Assembly: GCA_937898895.1 (NCBI GenBank)
Contig: CALDKL010000526.1
Location: 1 to 15,924, forward strand
Length of the DNA: 15,924 nt
Source of the DNA: an uncultured Verrucomicrobiae bacterium
GTDB lineage: Bacteria; Verrucomicrobiota; Verrucomicrobiia; Verrucomicrobiales; DEV007
Direction of reading: 5' to 3'
Of this stretch, positions 1 through 7,106 are shown one piece after another (the stretch's first letter is position 1; every line of letters begins with the position of its first letter). Made by a program: the position numbers and the translations under genes. The notes beneath the pieces were generated by a model. The model was not told where the DNA came from. It was given only the letters and a program-made list of their open reading frames with translations, and ran no database searches.

Positions 1-83
1 TGGAGGACACGCACGATTGACCCGGCACCATCGCGACCGACACCCCGCGTCTTCACCGGCAAAACCTGATATCCCCCCAATTT

Positions 84-413
84 ATGAAAACTATCCCGCA
101 CATTTTTCTCCTCTACGCGCTGCTCGCGTGTCTCTTCCCCTTTTCCAGCGCCGAGGCGAGACGCACGCGAGGAACGGCAATGACGGGACTCGTCAAGAGC
201 ATCGATCATGAATCCCGGCGGATCGTTTTCTCGCAGGATGGCGGCCCGGTCCGGCAGTTCGTTTACACGCGATGGGCCACCTACTGGCAGGACCGTTCGG
301 AGACTCCGATCTCACTTCTCAGCGCAGGCACGAGAATCCGAACGACTCTCCACAATCCACTCTTCGGGCCAGATTTCGTCACCCGGATTGTCCTGCTGAA
401 CCAACGAGGGTGA
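84..413 (+). CDS. small exported protein of unknown function
   Basis: The 109-aa product has a clear Sec signal peptide. A hydrophobic core spans about residues 5-20, with a likely cleavage after the A-E-A at 22-24. The mature part of about 85 residues is mostly predicted beta (GLVKSID, RRIVFSQ, RQFVYTR, TRIRTTL, VTRIVLL). This pattern resembles small OB-fold-like or DUF5666-like periplasmic proteins, but I do not recognise the family. It has no cysteine and no metal-ligand cluster, so a direct metal role is not evident. The ATG at 84 is chosen because it directly precedes the signal peptide. No Shine-Dalgarno sequence is visible, as for most genes here. The 83 bases upstream hold nothing I can assign; they could contain the end of a gene lying outside the window. 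The reading frame is well supported by the signal peptide, the function is not. Confidence 0.6.
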   Translation: MKTIPHIFLLYALLACLFPFSSAEARRTRGTAMTGLVKSIDHESRRIVFSQDGGPVRQFVYTRWATYWQDRSETPISLLSAGTRIRTTLHNPLFGPDFVTRIVLLNQRG

Positions 414-451
414 GTCATGAATCCAAAACGCAGGAAGAGCGCATCAACATC

Positions 452-562
452 ATGAACACAACATCCCGATCCACACAAAGCGGCCGGAGTCTCCTCCGCG
501 GAATTTCCTCCCATATTGTCTGCGTCTTGCTCACCACCTCAATGGCAGCGCTTGAGGTTTGA
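452..562 (+). CDS. doubtful 36-codon ORF with a hydrophobic segment, possibly a gene remnant
   Basis: The ORF starts 38 nt after the preceding gene. It encodes a polar, basic N-terminus (MNTTSRSTQSGRSLLRG) followed by a hydrophobic stretch (IVCVLLTTSMAAL), the layout of a signal peptide or small membrane peptide. It stops right after the hydrophobic segment, so no mature protein follows. In another frame the sequence just downstream reads RFEDDSPYLANS and then stops at about 594. A single frameshift could thus join a signal peptide to a short tail. It could be a real micropeptide, a decayed secreted gene, or chance. Its ATG overlaps the stop of a 12-codon ORF beginning at 417, which is too short to judge. 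Confidence 0.25.
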   Translation: MNTTSRSTQSGRSLLRGISSHIVCVLLTTSMAALEV

Positions 563-630
563 AGACGACTCGCCCTACCTTGCCAACTCGTGACTCAACA
601 TGCATGAGAGCGTCATCTCAGCATACCAAT

Positions 631-664
631 AAAAAGCCCATCAGAGATCGCTCTCTGATGGGCT
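631..664 (-). terminator. strong intrinsic terminator of the histidine-repeat gene
   Basis: Read on the minus strand there is a perfect 13-bp stem (AGCCCATCAGAGA at 664-652 pairing with 647-635) closed by a GCGA loop of the GNRA type. It is immediately followed by a TTTTTATT tract. It begins 32 nt after the TAA of the histidine-repeat gene at 697, so it ends that transcript. No T tract follows the stem on the plus strand, so it is directional. Confidence 0.9.
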
Positions 665-696
665 CATTGAACCAATCAAGTTCTCAACTCTCTCAC

Positions 697-1092
697 TTAG
701 CGACGGCCATGGCCGCCAAAATCGATATGAAACCCCGGCGAGCTAATATGAACGGAGCTACGCCCGTTGCCATGGCTATATCCATGGCCGGAGCTGTGCC
801 CGTTGCTGTGGCCGGAACCATTTCCGCTGCCGTGGCTGGAACCATGACCGGAGCTATGGCCACCACCATGACTGTTTCCATGGCCGGAACCATGCGCATT
901 GCCGTGGCCGGAGCTATGGCCGCCGCCATGACTGTTTCCATGGCCGGAGCCATGCCCGTTGCCGTGGCCGGAACCATGACCGGAGCTATGCCCGTTGCCA
1001 TGACTGGAATGATGATCTCCAGCCTGCAGTGCGGCGGGAGTGAAGAAGACGAAGCTGGCGGTAATCGACAGGATGGGGATGATCCTTTTCAT
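697..1092 (-). CDS. exported histidine-glycine-serine repeat protein, putative metal buffer
   Basis: The 131-aa product has a Sec signal peptide (residues 1-24, cleavage probably before GDHH). Histidine falls at every fourth position from residue 31 to 107, as HGNG, HSSG, HGSG and similar tetrapeptides, with one exception: Asn at 91. I count 24 histidines in all and no cysteine. The C-terminus (SVHISSPGFHIDFGGHGRR) leaves the repeat and may be a small folded or anchoring motif. Regularly spaced histidines are a known way to bind Ni, Zn or Cu, and the divergent neighbour is a Zn/Cd-type efflux ATPase. A periplasmic or secreted metal sponge is therefore the best guess, though unproven. Frames on the opposite strand also stay open here, but only this frame has a signal peptide, a start next to a low-GC leader and a matching terminator. 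The internal repetition suggests copy number may vary between strains. Confidence 0.75.
   Translation of the reverse strand: MKRIIPILSITASFVFFTPAALQAGDHHSSHGNGHSSGHGSGHGNGHGSGHGNSHGGGHSSGHGNAHGSGHGNSHGGGHSSGHGSSHGSGNGSGHSNGHSSGHGYSHGNGRSSVHISSPGFHIDFGGHGRR
772..1002. repeat. coding 12-bp repeat array with a 60-bp duplication
   Basis: This is the DNA array that encodes the His-x-x-x tetrapeptides. The basic period is 12 bp. A larger unit is duplicated: plus-strand positions 841-900 and 901-960 match at almost every base, both carrying GGAGCTATGGCC followed by ACTGTTTCCATGGCC at the same offset. A shorter block, CCGGAACCATGACCGGAGC, recurs at about 836 and 968. Such repeats arise by slippage or unequal recombination and keep the reading frame. 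Confidence 0.85.
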
Positions 1093-1236
1093 ATTGAGTT
1101 GTTTTTGGGTTTGAGTTTTTGCCGACGAAAAGCGGTATGTAGGACTGACGAGGTTCTGTCGCGCTTATTCAGTTGATTCCGCTTTTATGAAAAATTCATT
1201 TTGTTCTTCATCACACTCGCGCCACGAACTTGACCT
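1093..1236. promoter_or_regulatory. divergent intergenic region between His-repeat gene and Zn/Cd ATPase
   Basis: This 144-base AT-richer stretch must hold both divergent promoters. On the plus strand a TTGATT (1173-1178) could serve as a -35 box for the ATPase, but no good -10 follows at normal spacing. An inverted repeat AAAAGCGG (1128-1135) / CCGCTTTT (1179-1186) with 43 bases between arms might be a shared regulatory site. The minus-strand leader of the His-repeat gene is A/C-rich with no Shine-Dalgarno sequence. The placement of promoters is a guess. Confidence 0.35.
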
Positions 1237-3207
1237 ATGAGCACACAAGACCACTCCTTATCTAAATCCAAATCCTGCGGTTCCTGCGAGCACGGTCATG
1301 ACGACACGCCTCTTCCACAGGGGGCTCTCGTCATCGCTTCGGGGATTCTCACCGGCATCGGTCTGATCTTGCATTGGACCCACGCAGGCCCCGGCTGGCT
1401 CACCATCGCCGCCTTCGCCGCCGCCACTCTTGCGGGAGGTGCGCTCGTCTTTCCCGCTGCCTGGGAAGCCTTGAGGAAACTCCGGCTCGATATCAACGTC
1501 CTCATGACCGTCGCCGTCACCGGCGCGTGGATCATCGGAGAATATGCCGAAGCCGCGAGCGTCGTCTTTCTCTTCGCTCTCTCGGAACTGCTCGAATCCT
1601 GGGCGGCGGGACGTGCCCGGCGAGCTGTCGATGCCTTGCTGAAGCTCTCACCCCCAACCGCCCTCGTCCGCTTGCCCGATGGATCCGAAAAAGAAACCCC
1701 GGTCGAGGAAGTCGAAGTCGGGACCGAAATCCTGATCAAAAGCGGCAGTCGCATCCCCCTCGATGCCGAAGTCATCTCGGGAAGTTCCAGCGTCAATCAG
1801 GCCCCCATTACCGGGGAGTCCTTGCCCGTCGAGAAACAGGCCGGTGACACGGTTTACGCGGGCACGGTGAATGGCGAGGGCTCGCTCGTCGTCCGGGTTT
1901 CCAAACCGGCCGCCGCCTCCACTCTGGCACGCATCATCCAACTCGTGGGAGAGGCTGAGGAAAACAAACCGCCGACCCAGCGTTTCGTGGACCGTTTCGC
2001 GGCGATCTACACGCCGGCGGTCTTTATCCTCGCGATTCTCGTGGCGCTCGTCCCGCCGCTGATGTTCGGACAACCGTGGCAGTTCTGGATCTACCGGTCT
2101 CTCGTCTTGCTGGTCATCGCCTGTCCCTGCGCTCTCGTCATCGCGACGCCTGTCAGTATTGTCTCCGGCCTCACCGCCCTCGCCCGTCGTGGCGTCCTCG
2201 TGAAGGGAGGAGTGCATCTCGAGTCGGTCGGAAAACTCCGTGCGCTCGCCGTCGACAAGACCGGCACCATCACCCAGGGAACACCGAAGGTTGTCGGGAT
2301 CGTTTCACAGTCCGCTCTCTCCGAGGATGAAATCCTTGCCCGGGCCGCCGCCATCAACAGTCATTCCGAACACCCCATCGCCATCGCCATCACCGAGGCG
2401 GCACGGGCGAAGGGCTTGGCGATACCGCCCATCGAGAACTACGTTTCCATCACCGGGCGCGGCGCCACGGCGACGATAGAGGGTCATCCCCATTTCATCG
2501 GAAACCACAAATTGACGCATGAGACCGGTCTCTGCGGTCCCGGGATCGAAGGCATTCTCTCCTCCATCGAGGAAAAGGGGCAGTCCCTCGCCGTGATTGT
2601 CCACGCGCCGCACGATGGATGTGACGGAGAGATCCTCGGCATCATCGCCATCGCCGACACACTGAGGCCCGAGGTGGTCGAGGCGCTACGCCAGATCCAC
2701 TCGGCTGGAATCGAGGAGGTCATCATGCTCAGCGGCGACAACCAGCGGACCGCCTCCACCATCGCCAAACAAGCGGGCATCGACGAGGCATTCGGCGATC
2801 TCCTGCCGGAGAAAAAAGTCGATCACATCCGCCGTCTCGTGGAAAAATATCGTCACGTCGGCATGATCGGTGACGGGGTGAACGACGCGCCCGCCCTTGC
2901 CATCGCCTCTGTTGGATTTGCGATGGGTGCGATCGGCAGTGACACGGCGATCGAGACTGCCGACATCGCCTTGATGAAGGACGACCTGCGCAAGGTCGCC
3001 GAAACGGTCCGCATCGGGCGACGCACTGTCCGCATCATTCAGTTCAACGTGGCCTTTGCCCTCTCCATCAAGGCGCTTTTTCTCACCCTCGCGTTCCTCG
3101 ACATGGCAGGACTCTGGCTCGCCATTCTCGCGGACACGGGAGCGACCCTGCTGGTGATTTTGAATTCCCTCCGTCTGCTTGGAGGAGTGACACGGGACGA
3201 GGTGTGA
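1237..3207 (+). CDS. zntA: Zn/Cd/Pb-type P1B ATPase (ZntA/CadA family)
   Basis: The 656-aa product is an ATP-driven heavy-metal exporter of the inner membrane. Visible landmarks are TGE at 192-194 (actuator domain), CPC at 296-298 in the metal-binding helix, the phosphorylated Asp340 in DKTGT, SEHP at 377-380 (nucleotide-binding domain) and GDGVNDAP at 545-552. Near the end it has Lys612 in a membrane helix (ALSIKALFL) and Asp633 in ADTGATLLV. This pair typifies the P1B-2 Zn/Cd/Pb subgroup; the copper signatures YN-x4-P and MxxSS are absent. The classical N-terminal HMA domain is missing. Only a short tail, SCGSCEHGHDD (13-23), supplies a CxxC plus histidines, and it may be a minimal metal site. 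The start follows no Shine-Dalgarno sequence but gives the natural N-terminus. It is divergent from the histidine-repeat gene, which suggests shared control. Family is near certain; the metal is inferred from motifs. Confidence 0.93.
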   Translation: MSTQDHSLSKSKSCGSCEHGHDDTPLPQGALVIASGILTGIGLILHWTHAGPGWLTIAAFAAATLAGGALVFPAAWEALRKLRLDINVLMTVAVTGAWIIGEYAEAASVVFLFALSELLESWAAGRARRAVDALLKLSPPTALVRLPDGSEKETPVEEVEVGTEILIKSGSRIPLDAEVISGSSSVNQAPITGESLPVEKQAGDTVYAGTVNGEGSLVVRVSKPAAASTLARIIQLVGEAEENKPPTQRFVDRFAAIYTPAVFILAILVALVPPLMFGQPWQFWIYRSLVLLVIACPCALVIATPVSIVSGLTALARRGVLVKGGVHLESVGKLRALAVDKTGTITQGTPKVVGIVSQSALSEDEILARAAAINSHSEHPIAIAITEAARAKGLAIPPIENYVSITGRGATATIEGHPHFIGNHKLTHETGLCGPGIEGILSSIEEKGQSLAVIVHAPHDGCDGEILGIIAIADTLRPEVVEALRQIHSAGIEEVIMLSGDNQRTASTIAKQAGIDEAFGDLLPEKKVDHIRRLVEKYRHVGMIGDGVNDAPALAIASVGFAMGAIGSDTAIETADIALMKDDLRKVAETVRIGRRTVRIIQFNVAFALSIKALFLTLAFLDMAGLWLAILADTGATLLVILNSLRLLGGVTRDEV

Positions 3208-3304
3208 TGGTCCTGTGGCGGCGAGTTTGCGCCTTCCGGATCGACTTCATGCATTTGGATTTGCCAGTCGCCGCATTCTACCGCCAACCTAAATCCCGGA
3301 TGGG

Positions 3305-4171
3305 TCAAGAGTGCGCCACCAACTGAAACCACCTCACTGGATAGTTCTCCTCCCCGGGTTGGCTGGGCCGGTTCCGTTCCCACGTCAACTCGAATCCCGA
3401 GGATCGCAGAAGGGCCGGGTAGTTGTGTGAGAACGCAAACTCGTGCCCGTATGGGAGCGAAAGTTGTTCGGTCTCGAGGTCGTGGTCGGTCGCAATGGAC
3501 TCGGTGATAGCGACAAGGCAGGGTGCGCAGAGGAGTCGAAGTTCGCTGAAAAGATTGCGGAGCTCGTCCTCGAGGAGGTATTCGAAGACTCCGCCGTTTG
3601 TCACGAGCACGGTTCTTGGCGCGGGGTTGGCCCGGAGCCAGCCGAGCAGGTCGCCCTCATGGAAAAAGAGCCGGGATGAGTCGCGGTGCCTTTCACGGCA
3701 CCTTTGGATTTCGCGGGCGTTGAGGTCCACACCGTGAAATGTCGCGATTCCGGGGAGCTTCTCCGACAACCATTCGAGCACCTTCCCGTCTCCGGATCCC
3801 ACTTCGACCAGGCGTATAGGCCCATTGCCGAGCAGGGGCAGCGACTCGGCGATACGATCCGCGATGACAGCGTGGTGACAAAGGAACAGCTCCTCGAAGC
3901 GATGGGCAAAACCCTCGTAGAATTCCGTCGAGGTTCCGGAGGACCAGTAATGGGTGAAGTAACGTCGAAGGGTCTCATGGTCTTTCCGGTCGACAGCGTT
4001 GAGGAGATGAGCGTTGCGGATGAGTTTGGCCGACGAGTTCCAGCTGGGGTCAAAGGGGCGCTCGTCAACTCTTTTGGCGAGACCGGGCCGGAGGCATCGG
4101 AGGAGATTCCCGACGGCTGCTTTCGCACGGCGGTGAAGAGGGAGGTCGGAGGTCGATCGATAGGCATTCAT
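3305..4171 (-). CDS. class I SAM-dependent methyltransferase
   Basis: The 288-aa product has a Rossmann-type methyltransferase core in its second half. Motif I is LVEVGSGDG (121-129), which binds SAM. The acidic end of strand 2 is FHGVDL (145-150), and a motif HEGDLLGWL (171-179) follows. After it come TNGGVFEYL (191-199) and a strand-5 segment, CLVAITESI (218-226). Residues 1-115 form a helical N-terminal part, typical of substrate selection, which I cannot match to a known substrate. There is no signal peptide, so it is cytoplasmic. The ATG at 4171 is preferred over an in-frame TTG one codon upstream. It lies 39 nt downstream of the copper ATPase on the same strand and is probably co-transcribed with it. 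It converges with the Zn/Cd ATPase across 97 bases that show no convincing terminator. Why a methyltransferase sits between two metal pumps is unclear. Confidence 0.85.
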   Translation of the reverse strand: MNAYRSTSDLPLHRRAKAAVGNLLRCLRPGLAKRVDERPFDPSWNSSAKLIRNAHLLNAVDRKDHETLRRYFTHYWSSGTSTEFYEGFAHRFEELFLCHHAVIADRIAESLPLLGNGPIRLVEVGSGDGKVLEWLSEKLPGIATFHGVDLNAREIQRCRERHRDSSRLFFHEGDLLGWLRANPAPRTVLVTNGGVFEYLLEDELRNLFSELRLLCAPCLVAITESIATDHDLETEQLSLPYGHEFAFSHNYPALLRSSGFELTWERNRPSQPGEENYPVRWFQLVAHS

Positions 4172-4210
4172 CAAATTTCAGGAAGCAGTCAGATTATCGG
4201 CTGGTTCGGT

Positions 4211-6568
4211 TCACGCAGAAGTCGAGAGGCGGATCCGCCGCAAGCGGAGCGCGTTGGCAATGACCGAGACCGACGAAAGCGACATGGCCGCACCTGCGAT
4301 CATCGGGCTGAGGAGAGTCCCGGTGAACGGGTAGAGAATGCCTGCCGCAACGGGAATCCCCAGCGCATTGTAAACGAAGGCGAAAAAGAGATTTTGTCGG
4401 ATATTGCGCATCACCGCCCGGCTGATCTCCACGGCCCGGCCGATCCCGGCGAGATCACCTTTCACGAGGGTGATCCCGGCGCTTTCGATGGCCACGTCCG
4501 TTCCCGTTCCCATCGCGATGCCGACGTGCGCCTCCGCGAGGGCAGGAGCGTCGTTGATGCCGTCCCCGGCCATCGCAACGATTCGTCCCTGGCTCTTCAG
4601 TTCCCGGACCAGGTGGATCTTGTCCTCGGGGCTGAGTCCGGCCCGGACCTCGTCAATACCCAGGGTGCGGCCAACCGCTTCGGCAGTAAGCTGATTGTCA
4701 CCCGTCGCCATGATGACACGAATGCCACGACGGTGAAGGGCGGCGATGGCAGCGGGGGTCAATTCTTTGATCGGATCGGAGATGCCGAGGAGTCCCAGGG
4801 CACGGTCTCCAGAGGCGACCCAAACCACCGTTTGTGCCATCCCTTCTAAACGCAATGCCTCCGTTGTGAGCTCTTCGGGGATATTCACCGCGTGGTCGCG
4901 CAGGAAAACAGCCTTGCCCACGAGCGCCAGCGTTCCTTCGATCCGCCCGGAAACTCCGCCCCCGGTGGTGGACTCGAAGTCAACGACCTCGGGAAGCAGG
5001 AGTCCTTCATCTCTGGCCTCATCAACGATGGCGCGTGCCAGGGGATGTTCGGAACCGACCTCCAACGCGGCGGCGAGGGCGAGCATGCGGTCGGCATCCT
5101 CTCCCTCCGCTGCGAACCGGCTGGTGAGATGCGGCTTGCCGGCGGTGAGAGTTCCCGTCTTGTCGGTGATGAGAGTATCGACCCTTCCCGCCGTCTCGAT
5201 GGCTTCGGCGTTTTTGATGAGGATGCCCGCCTGCGCGGCGCGTCCGACACCGACCATGATGGACATCGGGGTGGCGAGACCCAGGGCACAGGGACAGGCG
5301 ATGATGAGAACGGCAACGGCATTGACGAGGGCGAAGGCCAATGCGGGGTCCGGTCCCCAGACGGCCCAGACCACGAAAGTGACGAGGGAGATGAGGATGA
5401 CCGCCGGAACAAAATATCCCGCCACGGTGTCGGCGAGTTTCTGGATCGGCGCCCGGCTCCTCTGTGCTTCGCTCACCATGTGGACGATCCGGGATAGGAG
5501 GGTATCGCCGCCCACTTTCTCGGCACGCATGAGGAAGGTACCCGTCTGATTGACGGTGGCACCGATGACCGTGTCCCCCTCGGCCTTCGCGACGGGGATC
5601 GGTTCGCCGGTGATCATCGACTCGTCGACGTTGCTCCTTCCCGAGGTGACGACTCCGTCGATGGGGATCTTTTCACCCGGCCGGACCCGGAGGATGTCAC
5701 CAATCTGAAGCTGATCGATCGGCACCTCTTCCTCTTGCTCATTCCTGAGTCGGTGGGCTGTCTTTGCGGCGAGACTGAGGAGGGCCTGAATGGCTTGACC
5801 CGTCCGGCTGCGGGCCTTGGCTTCGAGGAGTTGTCCGAGGAGGACAAGCACAGTGATGACGGCGGCGGCCTCGAAATAGAGTCCGACTTCGCCATGACTT
5901 CGGAAGGAATCCGGGAACAGTCCCGGTGCGATCACCGCCACCGCGCTGAAGAAATAGGCAGCCCCAACTCCCACGCCGATGAGAGTGAACATGTTGGGGC
6001 TCCGATTCAGGAGCGAGCGCCAGGCCTTGACGAAAAAGCTCCACCCTGCCCAGAGCACGACCGGGGTGGCAAAGGCGAACTCGATCCACTTCGAGATCGG
6101 TCGAGGAACGAATTCCAGGAGGTGCCACGAGGGAATCATCCCACCGATTGCGATGACGAGGACTGGAATCGTGAGCGCGAGGCCGATCCAGAATCGGCGA
6201 GAAAGACTGCGCATTTCCTTTGCCTCGTGGTCGTCGGAGTCGTCCACGGGCGACATGGGCTCGAGAGCCATCCCGCACTTCGGGCAATCGCCCGGATGGT
6301 CTTGAACCACCTCGGGGTGCATGGGGCAGGTGTAGAGCGTCTTCGACTGCCCCCGCCATGCCGGGTTTCGCTCCAGGGCCATGCCACATTTCGGACAGTC
6401 ACCCGGTGCGTCGGAAGTCACGCCGGGGCACATCGGGCAGAAAAACTTCGAGGCCGGCGATGGCACGACCGTTTCGTGCCCTTCATGATCGTGATGCTGG
6501 CAACAGGAAGCTTTCTTGACTGGCTCCTGATCGGGCCTCGGGTTGGATAGTTCACTGCCTTGATTCAT
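4211..6568 (-). CDS. copA: copper-exporting P1B-1 ATPase with two N-terminal HMBD domains
   Basis: The 785-aa product pumps Cu(I), and possibly Ag(I), out of the cytoplasm. The N-terminus has a Cys/His cluster CCQHHDHEGH (22-31). Two heavy-metal-binding domains (HMBD) follow: FFCPMCPGV...CPKCGMALE (42-66) and YTCPMHPEV...CPKCGMALEP (79-104). The pump core shows TGE (320-322), CPC (425-427) in AVLIIACPCALGLATP, Asp469 in DKTGT, SEHP (506-509) and GDGINDAP (668-675). The copper-specific signatures YN-x4-P (733-739) and MSLSS (762-766) are both present, marking subgroup P1B-1. No classical HMA (GMxCxxC) domain exists, so HMBDs replace it. The first HMBD has CPMCP where the second has CPMHP. The ATG at 6568 gives the natural N-terminus; no Shine-Dalgarno sequence is seen. 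Upstream lies the YHS-like gene with a terminator in between; downstream is a methyltransferase. Confidence 0.96.
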   Translation of the reverse strand: MNQGSELSNPRPDQEPVKKASCCQHHDHEGHETVVPSPASKFFCPMCPGVTSDAPGDCPKCGMALERNPAWRGQSKTLYTCPMHPEVVQDHPGDCPKCGMALEPMSPVDDSDDHEAKEMRSLSRRFWIGLALTIPVLVIAIGGMIPSWHLLEFVPRPISKWIEFAFATPVVLWAGWSFFVKAWRSLLNRSPNMFTLIGVGVGAAYFFSAVAVIAPGLFPDSFRSHGEVGLYFEAAAVITVLVLLGQLLEAKARSRTGQAIQALLSLAAKTAHRLRNEQEEEVPIDQLQIGDILRVRPGEKIPIDGVVTSGRSNVDESMITGEPIPVAKAEGDTVIGATVNQTGTFLMRAEKVGGDTLLSRIVHMVSEAQRSRAPIQKLADTVAGYFVPAVILISLVTFVVWAVWGPDPALAFALVNAVAVLIIACPCALGLATPMSIMVGVGRAAQAGILIKNAEAIETAGRVDTLITDKTGTLTAGKPHLTSRFAAEGEDADRMLALAAALEVGSEHPLARAIVDEARDEGLLLPEVVDFESTTGGGVSGRIEGTLALVGKAVFLRDHAVNIPEELTTEALRLEGMAQTVVWVASGDRALGLLGISDPIKELTPAAIAALHRRGIRVIMATGDNQLTAEAVGRTLGIDEVRAGLSPEDKIHLVRELKSQGRIVAMAGDGINDAPALAEAHVGIAMGTGTDVAIESAGITLVKGDLAGIGRAVEISRAVMRNIRQNLFFAFVYNALGIPVAAGILYPFTGTLLSPMIAGAAMSLSSVSVIANALRLRRIRLSTSA

Positions 6569-6609
6569 GAAGGACGCTCGGTGTGTTCAGTTGTGGTTGG
6601 TGGGGCGAC

Positions 6610-6623
6610 CGTCCCGCGGGACG
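6610..6623. promoter_or_regulatory. perfect 14-bp palindrome upstream of copA
   Basis: CGTCCCGCGGGACG is a perfect palindrome 42 bases before the copA start, in the short gap between copA and the upstream terminator. It could be an operator for a dimeric metal regulator, or the base of an RNA hairpin in the leader. No recognisable -35/-10 pair is visible in the gap (6569-6628), so how copA is initiated is open. Confidence 0.4.
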
Positions 6624-6657
6624 AAGAACCCGTCAGAAGGGGCTTCCTTCTGACGGG
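6624..6657 (-). terminator. intrinsic-type terminator after the YHS-like gene
   Basis: On the minus strand a perfect 12-bp GC-rich stem (CCCGTCAGAAGG at 6657-6646 pairing with 6640-6629) with a 5-base loop starts 28 nt past the stop codon at 6686. It is followed by TTCTTC, a weak U tract. It probably ends, or attenuates, transcription from the YHS-like gene before copA. Confidence 0.65.
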
Positions 6658-6685
6658 GATCGAGGTCAATGAATTTGCTTCAGGA

Positions 6686-6913
6686 TCACTTCAGTTTGGC
6701 GAGGTACTTCGCCGGATCAGCCTCGAACTTCTTGATGCAGGATTTGCAGCAGAATTTGATCTCCTGCTCGTCGTAGACCTTCACGACCGGTTTTCCCATG
6801 CTGCCGAGTTCCTCGCCGGTGACAATGCAGACCTTCAGAGGATAGGGCGCGGTAGCCGCAAAGAGGAATCCGGCACCGAGCAGGCTGGAGAGTAGAATGA
6901 GTGTCTTTTTCAT
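6686..6913 (-). CDS. exported YHS/TRASH-like metal-binding protein
   Basis: The 75-aa product has a signal peptide (MKKTLILLSSLLGAGFLFAA, 1-20). Its mature domain of about 55 residues reads like a compact YHS or TRASH module. Cys29 lies in VCIVTGEEL, then comes a Lys/Val beta stretch with KVYDEQEIKF. FCCKSCIKKF gives Cys55, Cys56 and Cys59, and ADPAKYLAKL closes the domain. These modules bind Cu, Zn or similar ions in sensors, chaperones and pumps. Its position just upstream of copA on the same strand suggests a periplasmic copper-binding helper. The start is placed at 6913, since upstream in-frame codons encode no signal-like sequence and include a hairpin. The leader is A-rich without a Shine-Dalgarno sequence. 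The metal is inferred. Confidence 0.8.
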   Translation of the reverse strand: MKKTLILLSSLLGAGFLFAATAPYPLKVCIVTGEELGSMGKPVVKVYDEQEIKFCCKSCIKKFEADPAKYLAKLK

Positions 6914-6972
6914 CGATGAATTATGGATTTTGTTTGGTGACGGCCAGAAAAACTCGCCGCCGATGAGATCTG

Positions 6973-7013
6973 GCACAACCGTTCCCCCAATTGAGGAACG
7001 GTTGTGCGTTTTT
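6973..7013 (+). terminator. orphan terminator-like hairpin facing the plus strand
   Basis: A perfect 13-bp stem (GCACAACCGTTCC at 6973-6985 with 6995-7007) and a 9-base loop are followed on the plus strand by GTTTTTA. It has the form of an intrinsic terminator for plus-strand transcription. All convincing genes around it lie on the minus strand, so no coding transcript matches it. On the minus strand there is no T tract, so it does not end the 72-aa gene upstream. Confidence 0.6.
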
Positions 7014-7106
7014 AGGATAGTTTGGCGATGGCTATCCGCTGGATAAGATTGTTAACGGCTTTCCGACTTCCCATTGTGGAGTTCGGAATCGCCACGCTGC
7101 AATCTC

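Noticed and set aside
772..1002. CRISPR-like array
   Set aside because: The period is 12 bp with no unique spacers and it encodes tetrapeptides in frame. There are no cas genes.
559..1176. Long plus-strand ORF rich in Ala, Met, Val and Gly over the repeat array
   Set aside because: It is the complement of the His-repeat gene. The 12-bp period keeps several frames open. It needs a TTG start, runs through the terminator hairpin, and has no signal or domain.
3208..3304. Bidirectional terminator between the converging Zn/Cd ATPase and methyltransferase genes
   Set aside because: The best stem, GCGGCGA/TCGCCGC (3218-3224 with 3268-3274), has a 43-base loop and no T tract.
3686..4849. 387-codon plus-strand ORF
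   Set aside because: It is antisense to the methyltransferase and the 3' end of copA, both with clear family motifs. The translation is charged and shows no domain.
6560..6895. 111-codon plus-strand ORF ending before the orphan plus-strand terminator
   Set aside because: The terminator made it tempting, but it is antisense to the YHS-like gene and spans that gene's terminator. Its product is acidic with no recognisable motif. A non-coding antisense RNA would fit better.
6914..6976. 21-codon N-terminal extension of the YHS-like gene
   Set aside because: The signal peptide begins at 6913, and the extension runs into a hairpin.
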